64,000 nt of DNA from Antilocapra americana (GCA_007570785.1 ML664161.1:186001-250000); one strand, 5' to 3'; shown: positions 33,327 through 45,043, counted from the stretch's first letter. Program-made: numbers and translations. Notes: generated from the letters alone by a model not told the origin.

Positions 33327-34723
33327 AAACTACCTCACAATTGCACTCATCTCACACACTAGTAAAGTAATTTTCAAAATTCTCCAAGCCAGGCTTCAGC
33401 AATATGTGAACCGTGAACTTCCAGATGTTCAAGCTGGTTTTAGAAAAGGCAGAAGAACCAAAAACAAATTCCCAACATCTGCTAGATCATATAAAAAGCA
33501 AGAGAGTTCCAGAAAAACATCTACTTCTGTTTTATTGTCTATGCCAAAACCTTTGACCATGTGGATCACAACAAACTGTGGAAAATTCTGAAGGAGATGG
33601 GAATATTAGACCACCTGACCTGCCTCTTGAGAAATCTGTATGCAGGTCAGGAAGCAACAGTTAGAACTGGACATGGAACAATAGACTGGTTTTCAAGAGG
33701 AAAAGGAGTACTTCAAGGTGACTATATACTGTGACCTTGCTTATTTAACTTCTATGCAGAGTACATCATGAGAGACGCTGGGCTGGATGAAGCACAAGCT
33801 GAAATCATGAATGCCGAGAGAAATATCAATAACCGCAGATAGGCAGATGACACCACCCTTACGGCAGAAAGTGAAGAATTAAAGAGCTTCTTGATGAAAG
33901 TGAGAGAAGAGAGTGAAAAAGTTGGCTTAAAACTAAGATTATGAAATCTGGTCCCATCACTTCATGGGAAATAGATGTGGAAACAGACTTAATTTTAGGG
34001 GGCTCCAAAATTGCTGCAGATAGTGACTGCAGCCATGAAACAAAAAGATGCTTACTCCTTGGAAGAAAAGACATGACCAACCAAGAGAGCATATTAAAAA
34101 GCAGAGACAGGGGGAGGGAATCGGGAGGGAGGAGGGAGGGGGGTTCTGGAGGGGAGCATATGTAATCCCATGGCGGTTTCATATCAATGTATGGCAAAAC
34201 CAACACAATAAAGTAAAAAAAAAAAAAGCAAAAAACAAAAACGCAGAGACATTACTTTGCCAACAAAGGTCCATCTAGTCAAGGCTATGGTTTTTTCCAG
34301 TAGTTATGTATGGATGTGAGAGTTGGACTATAAAGAAAGCTGAGTCCTGATGAATTGATGCTTTTGAACTGTGGTATTGGAGAAGACTCATGAGAGTCTC
34401 TTGGACTTCAAGGAGATCCACCCAGTCCATCCTAAAAGGGATAAGTCCTGAGTGTTCATTGGAGGGACTGATGTTGAAGCTGAAACTCCAATACTTTGGC
34501 CACCTGACATGAAGAGCTGACTAATTTAAAAGGCCCTGATGCTGGGAAAAATTGAAGGCAGGAGGAAAAGGGGACAACAGGATGGGATGGCTGCATGGCA
34601 TCACCAAATCAATGGAGATGAGTTTGGGTAAACTCCAGGAATTGGTAATGGACAGGGAGGCCTTGTGTACTGCGATTCATGGGGTCGCAAAGAGTCAGAC
34701 ATGACTGAGCGACTGAGCTGAAC
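33327..34723 (+). mobile_element. BovB 3' half, sense, interrupted by a tiny L1
   Basis: Sense BovB from the RT domain (CACAATTGCACTCATCTCAC) to the 3' end (AGCGACTGAGCTGAACAG). A 5'-truncated L1 tail sits at 34110-34240. The RT box has a stop in place of the tyrosine codon (TAG then GCAGATGAC, 33840-33851). The longest RT-like frame is 33406-33591, ending well before the catalytic box. No TSD for the BovB was found. Confidence 0.92.
34110..34240 (+). mobile_element. Very short L1 3' end nested in BovB
   Basis: About 130 bp: the G-rich 3' UTR tract (34109-34158), the terminal GTATGGCAAAACCAACACAA and an A-rich tail. The host sequence GCAGAGACA at its left edge (34101-34109) recurs right of the tail at about 34243-34251, where BovB continues TTACTTTGCCAAC. 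Severe 5' truncation. Confidence 0.9.
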
Positions 34724-34930
34724 AGAAAAATATGTACTAAGAACATTATTGGGAAATTTGTATGATCTTAGTACTATTGTGTCATTAGATTTTGTTGCTT
34801 ATGCAGTTGTACTATGCTAAGATTCTTATCATTAGGAAATATATACTGAATTATTTTGTGTAAAAGAACATAATATTTGCAGTTATCAAGTTCATAAATA
34901 ATGAACTATAGAGATTGGTAAAACAAATAT

Positions 34931-35135
34931 TTCTTACTGTTTAGTCACTAAGTCATCTCAAATTCTCATGACCCCATGGACTGTAATTCAGCAGGCTCCT
35001 CTCTTCATGCCTGTATTTCCCAGGCAAATATGCCTGAGTGTGTTGTCATTTCCTTCTGGGAATCTTTCCAACTCAGATATTAAGCTAGCATCTACTGCTC
35101 AGCAGGCGGATTCTTCACCACTGAGCCAGTGAAGC
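34931..35135 (-). mobile_element. Bov-tA SINE, antisense, with 12-bp TSD
   Basis: Diverged antisense unit (CTGTTTAGTCACTAAGTCAT to ATTCTTCACCACTGAGCC). TAAAACAAATAT at 34919-34930 and 35136-35147 is a perfect TSD. Confidence 0.93.
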
Positions 35136-35335
35136 TAAAACAAATATAGCAAAATATTAAAAACTGTTTTTTCTGGGTAAAAGGGCCTATGGGAATTCCT
35201 TAGGTTATTCTTAAATAATTTCTTTAAAATTGAAGTTACAGGAAAATTTTTAAAAGTCCAGCTTACATTATCCTCACCAATAAAGAAATATACAAAACAT
35301 TGGGTATTACTGTAACAACCTGATATCGTGTATAG

Positions 35336-35642
35336 TGAAAGTCGTTCAGTTGTGTCTGACTCTTTGCAACCCTATGGACTATACAATCCATGGGATTCTC
35401 CAGGCCAGAATACTGGAGTGGGTAGATTTTCCCTTCTCTGGGGGATCTTCCCAACCCAGGGATCGAATCCAGGTTTCCCACATTGCAGGCTGATTCTTTA
35501 CCATCTGTGCCACAGGGAAGCCAAAGAATGATGGAGTGGGTAGCCTATCCCTTCTCCAGAGAATCTTCCTGATTCAGGAATCAAACTGGGGTCTCCTGCA
35601 TTGCAGGAGCTTTCTTCACCAACTGAGCTGTGAGGGAAGGCC
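35336..35642 (-). mobile_element. Bov-tA SINE with an extra tRNA-like unit
   Basis: Antisense. A full unit (GTCGTTCAGTTGTGTCTGAC to CCATCTGTGCCACAGGGAAG) is followed without a gap by a second partial unit (GAATGATGGAGTGGGTAGCC to CACCAACTGAGCTGTGAGGG). In sense this is tRNA-like unit plus short body followed by a complete Bov-tA, an alternative dimer type to BOV-A2. TSD not evident. Confidence 0.85.
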
Positions 35643-35679
35643 AATATTGTGTTCAGGGCTAGATTAGTGGATGGTTGTT

Positions 35680-36345
35680 TTTTCATACTGTTCACAGGAT
35701 TCTCAAGGCAAGAGTACTGACATGGTTTGCCATTCCCTTCTCCAATGGACCACATTTTGTCAGAACTCTCCTCCATGACCTATCTTGGGTGGCCATACAT
35801 GGCTTGGTCCATAATTTTGCTGAGTTAGACAAGGCTGTGGTCAGTGTGATCAGTTTGATTAGTTTTTTGTGATTGTGGTTTTCATTCTGTCTGCCTTCTG
35901 AAGGATAAGGATAAGAGGCTTATGGAAGCTTCCTGATGGGAGAGACTGACTGTCAGGGAAATTGGGTCTTGTTCTGATGGGCAGGACCATGCTCAGTAAA
36001 TCTTTAATCCAATTTTCTGTTGATAGGTGGGGCTGTGTTGCCTCCCTCTTGTTTGACCTGACACCAAACATTGCTGTAGGTAACGAATTTCATGGCGACC
36101 TCTTTCAAAAGGTCCCATGCACACATTGCCACACTCAATGCCTCCCAACCTGCCACTGCTCCTTTCTCCTGGGTCCTGGCACACAAACAGTTTTGTTTGT
36201 GCCCCAAAGAGTCTGTTACCTCAGTCCTGTGTAAATACTGGAATCAAATCCCACTGGCCTCAAAAGTCAATTATCTGGGGTTCTCATTCCCTTTGCCAGA
36301 CCCCAGGTTATGAAATCTATTTGGGGTCCTAGAACTTTCAAAACA
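35680..36345 (-). other. BovB 5' region (antisense segment)
   Basis: Reads, on the minus strand, from the 5'-terminal BovB sequence at 36345 (CCCAGATAATTGACTTTTGA, then the GTGCCAGGACCCAGGAGAAA block) to GGCAAACCATGTCAGTACTC and CAGTATGAAAA at its inner end. It includes roughly 450 bp upstream of the start of the copy at 13775, so it is the only place in this window where the long BovB 5' region survives. The open frames inside it are not recognised proteins. Confidence 0.8.
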
Positions 36346-36870
36346 GTGTGAGAATTTGAAGCAGGGCAAAGGCTAACAGATGTTTGCCAAGAGAATACTC
36401 TGGTCATAGCAAACACCCTCTTTCAACAACACAAGAGAAAACTGTACACATGGACATCACCAGATGATCAATACCAAAATCAAATTGATTATACTCTTTG
36501 CAGCCAAAGATGGAGAAGCTCTATGCAGTCAGAAAAACAAGACCGGGAGTTGACTGTGGCTCAAATCATGAACTCCTTATTGCCAAATTCAGAATTAAAT
36601 TGAAGAAACTAGGGAAAAGCACTAGATCATTCAGGAATGACCTAAATCAAATCAAATACACTGGAAGTGACAGACAGAGTCAATCCCATAGACAGAGTGC
36701 CTGAAGAACTATGAATGGAGGTTTGTGACATTGTATAGGAGGCAAGGATCAAGACCATCCCCCCAAAAAAGAAAGGCAAAAAGGCAAAATGGCTGTCTGA
36801 GGAGGCCTTACAAATAGCTGTGAAAAGAACAGAAGCTAAAGGCAAAGGATAAAAGGAAAGATATACCTAT

Positions 36871-37140
36871 TTGAATGCAGAGTTCCAAAGAATATTAAGG
36901 AGAGATAAGAAAACCTTCCTCAGTGGTCAATGCAAAGAAATAGAGGAAAACAATAGAATGGGAAAGACTAGAGATCTTGTCAAGAAAATTAGAGATACTA
37001 AGGGAACATTTCATGCAAAGATGGGCAGAATAAAGGACAGAAATGGTAAGGACCTAATAGAAGCAGAAGATATTAAGCAAGAATACACCAAAGAACTGTA
37101 CAAAAACACCTTCATGACTCAGATGATCACGATGGTGTGA
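36871..37140 (+). pseudogene. BovB linker-region remnant
   Basis: An 89-codon stretch between endonuclease and RT, with NAEFQRILRRDKKTFLSGQC and KEIEENNRMGKTRDL, colinear with the frame at 57555-57935. Lys/Glu-rich. Ends before the RT domain at a frameshift. Confidence 0.82.
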
Positions 37141-37179
37141 TCACTCACTTAGAGCCAGACATCTAGAATGTGAAGTCAA

Positions 37180-37740
37180 GTGGGCCTTGGGAAGCACACT
37201 ATAAACGAAACTAGTGGAGGTTTTGGAATTACAGTTGAGATATTTCAAATCCTAAAAGATGTTACTGTGAAAATGCTATACTCAATATGCCAGCAAATTT
37301 GCAAAACTCAGCAGTGGGCACAGGACTGGAAAGGGTCAGTTTTCATTCCAATCCCACAGAAAGGCAATGCCAAAGAATGTTCAAACTACTGCATAGTTGC
37401 ACTCATGTCACATGCTAGTAAAGTAATGCTCAAAATTTTCCAAACCAGGCTTCAACAGTACGTGAACCATGAGTTTTCAGGTTTTCAAGGTGAATTTAGT
37501 AAAGGCAGAGGAACCAGAGATCAAATGGCCAACATCCATTGTATCATAGAAGAGGAAAGAGAATTCCAGAAAAACATTTATTTTAACTTTATTGACTATG
37601 CAAAAGCCTTTGAATGTGTGGATCACAACAAACTGTGGAAAATTCTTCAAGGGATAAGAATACCAGACCACCTTACCTGTCTCTGGAGAAAATGTATGCA
37701 GGTCAAGAAGCAACAGTTAAAACTGGTCATGGGACAATAG
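37180..37740 (+). pseudogene. BovB reverse-transcriptase remnant
   Basis: The longest BovB RT frame in the window (186 codons). It holds the N-terminal fingers (WAQDWKGSVFIPIPQKGNAK), LKIFQTRLQQYVNHEF, and the block-A segment FIDYAKAFECVDH, in which the first aspartate is kept but the later one of the family's AFD is glutamate. It then runs to WKILQGIRIPDHLTCL. The catalytic YADD region lies in another frame at 37892 and is mutated to YADV. Not functional. Confidence 0.9.
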
Positions 37741-38675
37741 ACTGGTTCCACATTGGAAAGGAGTATGCCAGGGCTGTATATTGTCACCCTGCTAATTTAA
37801 CTTATATTCAGAGTACATCATGCAAAACGTCATGCTCAATAAAGCACAAACTGAAATCAAGATTGCCAGGAGAAATATCAGTAGCCACAGATATGCAGAT
37901 GTCACCACCCTTATGGCAGAAAATGGAGAAGAACTAAGAGCCTCTTGATGAAAGTGAAAGAGGAGAGTGAAAAAGTTGGCTTAAAGCTCAACATTCAGAA
38001 AACTAAGATCATGACATCCAGTCCCATCACTTCATGGCAAATGAAAAAGAAGGGGAAACAGAGGAAACAATGGCAGACTTTATTTTCGGGGGCTTCAAAA
38101 TCTCTGCAAATTGTGACTGCAGCTTTGAAATTAAAAGATTCTTGTTCCTTGAAGAAAAACTATGACCAACCTAGACAGCATATTGAAGAGCTGAGACATT
38201 ACTTTGCCAACAAAGTTAAGTGTCTAGTCAAAGCTATGGTTTCATCAGTTCATGTATGTATATGAGAGTTGGACTATAAAGAAAGCTGAGTGTCAAAGAA
38301 TTGATGCTTTTGTACTGTGGTATTGGAGAAGACTTTTGAGAGTTCCTTGAATTCCAAGGAGATCAAACTAGTCAATCCTAAAATAAATCAGTCTTGAATA
38401 TTCATTGGAAAGACTGATGCTCATGCTGAAACTCCAATACTTTTGCCACCTGATACAAAGACCTGACTCTTTGGAAAATACTCTGATGCTGGGAAAGATT
38501 GAAGGCAGGAGAAGAAGGGGACGACAGAGGATGAGATGGTTGGATGCCATCACCAATTTGATGAATATGAGTTTGAGCAAGCTCCAGGAGCTGGTGATGA
38601 ATAGGATATCCTGGTGTGCTACAGTCCATGGGGTTGCAAAGAGTTGGACATGACTGAGCAACTGAACTGAACTGA

Positions 38676-39579
38676 GTGTGTGTATTTTTAAAAGGTGGTA
38701 CAAATACCACAATGAAGAAATCTCAATACTTTGAGTAAAAACATGTCAAAAGATTAATATATACAGGTCAGTACTACTTAATATTTCAAATACACAAAGA
38801 CAAGCATTCACATATATACATGATCAAAGGAGCTATTTTGAAACTGAACTGTAAAAACCAATTAAATAAACCAGAATGAGCATCTATGTAGAAAGTGGTA
38901 CAGTGGAGAAAGGGGAAGGGGAGTAGCATTAAAAATAATTAAAACATAAAACAGGCATTGCACATTTATCAATATCATCTTTCTTGAATCTATGGATGTA
39001 GTTACATTATCTCCACACACCATAAAACAACTTCCAATGAAACTTGGAAATGTATTTAATGAAACTGAGATCAACTTAAAATTCATACCTGCAACATTTA
39101 CTAGAGTTCTCCAACATAGTTTTGTCCCCTTCACTCATCAATAATACATACCCCTGCTCTGGAGTATAAAAGGAGAGTTCAGTACTTTGCTTTGATATCA
39201 ATATAGCACACCCAGTGTACTACAAATATTTATATGTAAGTACCACCTAAGAAGCTTATCTCTCAATTTAACTGACCAAAGTAATTGGCATCTAACAAGT
39301 TCTTGAAAATCTTCTGAATGAATAATATGACCTCTTTGCTGGATAGTACTTGAGCAAGGTAGCACCTTAGTACCTAAGTATGCAAAAGAGTATTTAATCT
39401 TTATTCATTTCACTTCTTTCTTCAGCTTTTGATAATTAAATAAGCAGATGTGCTACCTTAATCTTAGAAATTTTGCAGGCATATTCAGGAACAATTTTTT
39501 CGTGAGTTTTAAAGGATATTTATTTCACTGTGAATATATTTTGATAGTTATATGCAAGGCCACACAGTAGTCTTGAACA
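38676..39579. other. No gene or repeat recognised
   Basis: AT-rich sequence following the BovB tail. Short open frame 38862-39134 (minus) has no known domain. Confidence 0.45.
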
Positions 39580-39608
39580 CAGTAAAAAAACAAACAAACA
39601 AACAAAAA
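39580..39608. repeat. (CAAA)n simple repeat
   Basis: A-rich tetranucleotide run AAAAAACAAACAAACAAACA, probably an old retrotransposon A-tail. Confidence 0.8.
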
Positions 39609-41439
39609 ACTGGAAACATGCTATTCTTCAGGGAAAGTGATATGGTTTTACTTTACCTTGGTGTCAAGTGACAAAGAAGAAACAAATCAGAATCAAATCA
39701 GTCATCAGTGACATTTTTTCTCCCTTGACTGAGCTTTTGTCAGTGACACAAAAACTGCGGGACATTGAAGACTTACTTGGATTACACAAAGCTCTAAGCA
39801 TCCGGTTCCTCTTTTGTGATTTTTTTTTTTTTTTCCACCTCATTTTGTTGTATTTAAATGGACTTTGTTTCAGCTTCCACTGCTGGGTGTCCTACAGTAT
39901 TGAAATTCTGCTTTCAAAAGACTTAAGCAACTTGAGTGATTATTTGGGTTTAGCAGTTTCTGGGATAATAAGTTGGAATTTATCACTACCAGTGTTTCAG
40001 ATGAGTGAACTTCATTTGGGAGTGAGGAGGTCAGCAACTCAAAATGTTCTGTTTCAGTTGGAGAAGATAAGTAGATAGCAAAAGAGAGTCCCTGCAGACC
40101 CTATCATCAAGCACAAAGCAGAGGGTGGAAATTAGGAAGCCTGCAAATCTAAGTGGTAGGATTCCCAAGAAGAGAGAAATAAAATGGAAATAAAAGATTG
40201 GTAGAATGGATACCATTAAAGGTACCCAGGAGAAATCATGCTGAAGTTTTGGTGATGATCGTTTCATGAACAGTAGGATACTGAGTAATATATTTTCCTT
40301 TGTCAGTGTAACCATAGTTACTAGCCTACCACCACTTTATATTTCAGTGAAGGAAAAGAAGTTCAAGTTTTCTGTGGTAGTTTCATTCCAAATGTTCAAT
40401 GGAAAACAGAGGACTGTATATCACTGGTCCTTTCTATAATAGATCAGAATAAATGTATTAAATTTTGAGCACAGAAATTAAAGTTTGCTAACTGCATTGG
40501 TTTTTATCAAGAAATTGAGAGTTATTCCTCGAGAAATGGCAGTTCATCAATACTATCTGGTAGTATTTCTTACTAATCTTCTTTCCCACTATGGACTTCA
40601 ACTGAAGATAAATCAAGGGTTTATCACTTGCTTGGGAATAAAAGTACTGTGTTGAAGATGTTGTCAATCACTGAAGCGCACCCACCGAATTGGAGAAAGG
40701 TATACACACAGAAAAATACATAACTAATGAATTAGAGAAACATCAGCCAATGCACTATATTTTATGCTTTAAGTTATCTTTGTTTTTCTGTTCAAAACTT
40801 GCATATAGTGCTACCAAATCTTTTATACCTATAATGCCTATCACATAAGAATAGATACTTTTTAGTACTAACTTAATGTTTTACCACATATACACACTCA
40901 AGGGGAGCATTAATGGGATGCCTTGTTAATGTATTAATGATGTATTATTAACTTATTAATACATTAATATATGTATTCTTTCTGTTGCATTTATTTCTAA
41001 AGACTGCTCAGATTTATAATCATAATTTATATGAGTCCCACCCAGCTCCTGTTTATCCATCTGAAATAACTGGTAATTCCATAATACAAATTCTCTAAAA
41101 CCAAGCCATATTTCAGATAATCCAAGTCATTCTGGACTTTAGAAAACATATTTGGGAAAAATCCCTCATGATCACCTTACTCTCTATCTTATTTCCATGG
41201 ACAAAAGATTAATAGTGTATACTTTTGATTGATGGATCACTGGGGAGGTGTACAGCAATAGTTATTAGAAGTATCCTAGTAATGGAAAATAGACTAAGAT
41301 AACAGTATGATTTAAACTAATATACATTTGATGCTAACTTACTAGAGTCTGGGGGATTTGAAAATCAATTATTTTGTTTATTAAAAGTACTAGGAAATTA
41401 ATGATGAGTCTGAAAATAGGTATAAATATGGGTATAGTA
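39609..41439. other. No gene recognised
   Basis: About 1.8 kb. The 136-codon frame at 39668-40078 contains a poly-Phe run produced by a T-tract and no recognisable domain, so I treat it as chance. A TAAT-rich stretch lies at 40925-40975. Confidence 0.4.
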
Positions 41440-41822
41440 ACTGATATGCATTTTCATGGATTAATTCACTCATTCTTAAAAGCACAGTATTTTTCTTCTC
41501 CATCTGACTTATCTCAGTATAGTGCCCTTAAGTTCCAGCCACATTGTCACAAATGGTAGGGTTTCCTTCATTTTTGTTGCTGCTTAATATTCCACTGTGT
41601 GTGATATACATATGTGTATATATAGTACACACACACACATATATATTACAATTTCTTTATCTAGTAATCAACTGACAGACACTTAAGTTGTTTCCATATC
41701 TTGATTTCTGTAAATAAAGCTGCAGTCAGTGTGGGAGTACATATATTTTTTTTTAAATACTGTTCAAGTAAAACTATCCTCTTACTTTCTCACAGAAGTG
41801 GGATTGCTGGATCATATGTTCA
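41440..41822 (-). mobile_element. Old L1 3' region, antisense
   Basis: Complement of the L1 ORF2 end: TGCTGCTTAATATTCCACTG, TTCTGTAAATAAAGCTGCAG and AGAAGTGGGATTGCTGGATC. A CA/TA tract (41600-41650) interrupts it. It stops at the AATA-repeat from 41825. Confidence 0.75.
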
Positions 41823-42175
41823 ATTAAAAATAAATAAATAAATAAATACAATTTTAAAAGTCTTACATCCCAAAGAATGATTATTTAATTTATAAAGTAA
41901 AAATGTGCTAAAATGTCATGTAAAAATCTAAACAGTTTTTATTATGCTCTAAGGAAAGCTTCTACTTATATAAAGAAAAATGTTTTTCCTTTAAGTCCAA
42001 GAACATACATGCATATGGATATCACATATAATGTGTATACTGTGTGTTTTTGCTTTTAATTACCTCTTACTATGAGAATACACATATTTAACATGTATGT
42101 GTGTATGTATACATATATGTATGTATTATACAGTTATATTGTTTTTAATTTAATCATCTGATTCATTATGCTTTT
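41823..42175. repeat. (AATA)n tract and GTAT-rich low complexity
   Basis: (AAATA)n run at about 41828-41850, then AT-rich DNA with TGTATGTATACATATATGTA-type alternating sequence at about 42095-42125. No gene. Confidence 0.6.
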
Positions 42176-42186
42176 CTCACAATTTT

Positions 42187-42678
42187 TTAAAATTTATTTC
42201 CTTTACATTATCATGTTAGTTTTGCCATACATTGACATGAATCCACCATGGGTATACATGTGTTCCTCCTCCAGAAACCCCCTCTCACCTCCCTCCCGAT
42301 TCCATCCCCCTGGGTCATCCTGGTGCAACAGCCCTGAGCACCCTGTATCAAGCATCAAACCTGGGCTGGCAATTGATTTCACATATAATTTACATGTTTC
42401 AATGCCATTCTCCCATATCATCCCACCCTTGCCCTCTCCCGTAGAGTCCAAAAGACTGTTCTATACATCTGCGTTTCTTTTGCTGTCTCACATACAGGGT
42501 TATCATTATCATCTTTCTAAATTCCATATATATGGGTTAGTATACTGTATTGTTGTTTTTCCTTCTGGCTTACTTCACTCTGTATAATAGGCTCCAGGTT
42601 CATCCACCTCAGTAGAACTGATTCAAATGTATTCTTTTTAATGGCTGAGTAATATTCCATTGTCTATATGTACCACAG
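42187..42678 (-). mobile_element. L1 (L1-BT), short 5'-truncated, with 11-bp TSD
   Basis: About 0.49 kb antisense: short A/T tail, 3' UTR with C-rich tract (CCCCCTCTCACCTCCCTCCC) and the last codons of ORF2 (AATATTCCATTGTCTATATG). CTCACAATTTT at 42176-42186 and 42679-42689 is the TSD. Confidence 0.94.
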
Positions 42679-42805
42679 CTCACAATTTTATTAAATAAAA
42701 AATAGTAATGTGTTCTTGGTATATATGTTTTTTTTTGTGTGTATAGCAGATCACAGCTAAACTAATAGACAAATCATTTAATGAAGCCTTCAATTAATCA
42801 GTCAT

Positions 42806-43471
42806 CAGTTCAGTTCAGTCACTCAGTAGTGTCCAACTCTTTGCAACCCCATGGACTGCAGCACACCAGGATTCTCTGTCCATCACCAACTCCTGAAGCC
42901 TACACAAACTCATGTCCATCACATCGGTGATGCCATCCAACCATCTCATCCTCTGTCATCCCCTTCTCTTCCTGTCTTCAATCTTTCCCAGCATCAAGGT
43001 CTTCAGTGACTCAGTTCTTCACATCAAGTGGCCAAAGTATTGAAGCTTCAGCTTCATCATCAGTCCTTCCAATGAATATTCAGGGCTTATTTCCTTTAGG
43101 ATGGACTAATTTGATCTCCTTACCATCCAAGGGACTCTCAAGAGTCGTCTCCAACACCACAGTTCAAAAGCATCCGTTCTTTGGCACTCAGCTTTCTTTA
43201 CAGTCCAACTCCCACATCCATGCATGACTACTGGAAAAACCATAGCTTCGACTAGATGGACCTTTGCTGACAAAGTAATATCTCTATTTTTTAATATGCT
43301 ATCTAGGTTGGTCATAGGTTTTCTTCAAAGGAATAAATGTCTTTTAATTTCATGGCAGGCAGTCACCATCTGCAGTGATTTTGGAGCCCCCCAAAATAGT
43401 CTTTCACAGTTTCCCCATTTATTTGCCATGAAGTGATGAGTTGGACTGCATGCAATGATCTTAGTTTAATG
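42806..43471 (-). mobile_element. BovB 3' fragment, antisense, with 10-bp TSD
   Basis: 0.67 kb from the tail (CAGTTCAGTTCAGTCACTCA) to the region GCCATGAAGTGATGAGTTGG. AATCAGTCAT at 42796-42805 and 43472-43481 is a perfect TSD. A 69-codon minus-strand frame (43106-43315) is C-terminal BovB sequence with an FELWCWRRLLRVPW motif, shared with the copy at 21.3 kb. Confidence 0.95.
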
Positions 43472-43481
43472 AATCAGTCAT

Positions 43482-44517
43482 AATTACCACCAATTAGCAT
43501 TAATGGAATTAAGGTTGTTTACAGACATATTATCCATCAATACCTCTTATTTAATTAATGTATATGGCTGAGTACTTAATGTTTCACATGTTATATAAAT
43601 ATTTTGCTAAGCTGGGTCTAGTAAAACATTATAAACCAAACCATGTTTTTCTTCAGCACTATCTTTGAGGGAAATAAAAGTAGAAATGGATTTTTAAAAT
43701 TTAATCATATTTCAAGTGACGTATTTAGTCAATGTGCCTGTATACATGGATTACAAGGTATTACATGAATACAAAGATTACTTCCTATCCCCATAATATT
43801 TGCATCATCCTAAACCACCATTTTAGAAGGCCATTGCCCAGGAACTAGAGTCCAGTGGCCATTTTATTCATTCCATGTTATATCTTGCTTGCATTACCAC
43901 AGTATTTATCTGCATCATTATGTGGCTGACCTGTAAGATGTGCTCAACTTTTCTAGTTTATGCATAAACTTGAAATCTATGATACTTAATAGCTCCAGAA
44001 GGAAACCTTGAAACAAATGAAAATGGGAGTCTGTGGATGAATACATTTCTGTGTTTCTGTTAAAAATCCTAAGGTGCATTTGGTACAGCTGCTTGAAATA
44101 TTTCCAGGAGGTTCATGCCAATGGAGCTTTAACCCAAGAAATACAACCAGCTGGATATAGATTAAACAGATAAAGATATTTCTTATAAAAATTGGCTTAG
44201 AAAATGAAGGGGAATGGGTAGGAAATCACAAAATATATAATGTAGGCCATTAGGAAGGGCAAGTTGGAATTCTCAGTCAATAGCTTAACTGTTGCCTATA
44301 AGTGAATTTCTTCTTCAAGAAAGGCCTTTCAGCTGATTGCATCAAGCCCAGCCAGATTATCTAGAATAATCTCTTATTTAAAGTTGATCGTGAACCTTTA
44401 TCACATCTACAAAATACATTTACGGAAAAATCTAGATGAGCATGTGTGATTAAATAACTTGGAATGATTATCTGGCCAAGTTTGTGCATCAAGAGCCCAT
44501 GATAATATTCATTGCTT
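43482..44517. other. No gene or repeat recognised
   Basis: About 1 kb of AT-rich DNA with no recognisable coding or transposon content. Confidence 0.45.
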
Positions 44518-44720
44518 GTTTTTCAATTTAATTTTTATTTTATGTTGTATGTATAGTTGATTTATAGCATTGTGTTAATTTCATGTGTACAGAAAAGTGA
44601 ATGTGTTACACTAAACATGTATCCATTGTTTTTCAGAATCTTTTCTCATATAGGTTATTGCAGAATATTGAGTAAAATTCCCATAGTGTTTGAATCTTAT
44701 TTGTTCAGAACAGAACCAAT
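44518..44720 (-). mobile_element. Artiodactyl L1 3' UTR fragment, antisense
   Basis: TATAGTTGATTTATAGCATT, TTTCATGTGTACAGAAAAGT and AGGTTATTGCAGAATATTGA form the complement of an old artiodactyl L1 3' end. The same sequence occurs in sense orientation at 61597-61765, which supports the assignment. Confidence 0.65.
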
Positions 44721-45043
44721 CTTGATATATCCTTGGTTTGACAGTCCTGTTTTACTCTTCCTTGATACTATGGCTCTTGTTTCTAGAAGAACATCCTCAC
44801 ATAAACTGCTTGTATGTCAGCTTTGGTTGTAGTTCTGCTTTGGGAGACAGGAGATAATTGGTCTTACGAGATAATTTGATATTATAGTGGCCTTCAATAT
44901 GGATTCTGGTAATAGATAACACAATAGTCAGATAGCAGTAAGGACTCCATTAATGTTGATGATGGTGGTCAAGATAGCCCCTGACATGCAGAAGCATTAT
45001 CGTTATTAAGAATCTTATTGGTGGAATATTTTGATCAGATGTG
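44721..45043. other. No gene or repeat recognised
   Basis: AT-rich spacer; nothing identified. Confidence 0.45.

Larger units (their letters stand above)
35680..38675 (+). mobile_element. Large BovB with inverted 5' part
   Basis: Two parts of one BovB back to back. 35680-36345 is antisense 5' region; 36351-38675 is sense from the endonuclease domain (TGAAGCAGGGCAAAGGCTAA) to the 3' tail GAACTGAACTGA. The inverted part faces inward with its 5'-most end at the junction, as twin priming predicts. Against the 13.8-kb copy, about 655 bp (13980-14638 there) is missing between the parts. I found no clear TSD, so two separate insertions remain possible. The RT box is YADV (37892-37903). Confidence 0.85.

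Noticed and set aside
35993..36332. Overlapping 60-90 codon frames on both strands
   Set aside because: They lie inside the BovB 5' non-coding region and match no known BovB protein segment.
39668..40078. 136-codon open frame in unassigned DNA
   Set aside because: Contains a poly-Phe run from a T-tract, has no recognisable domain, and shows no codon pattern or start context that sets it apart from chance.
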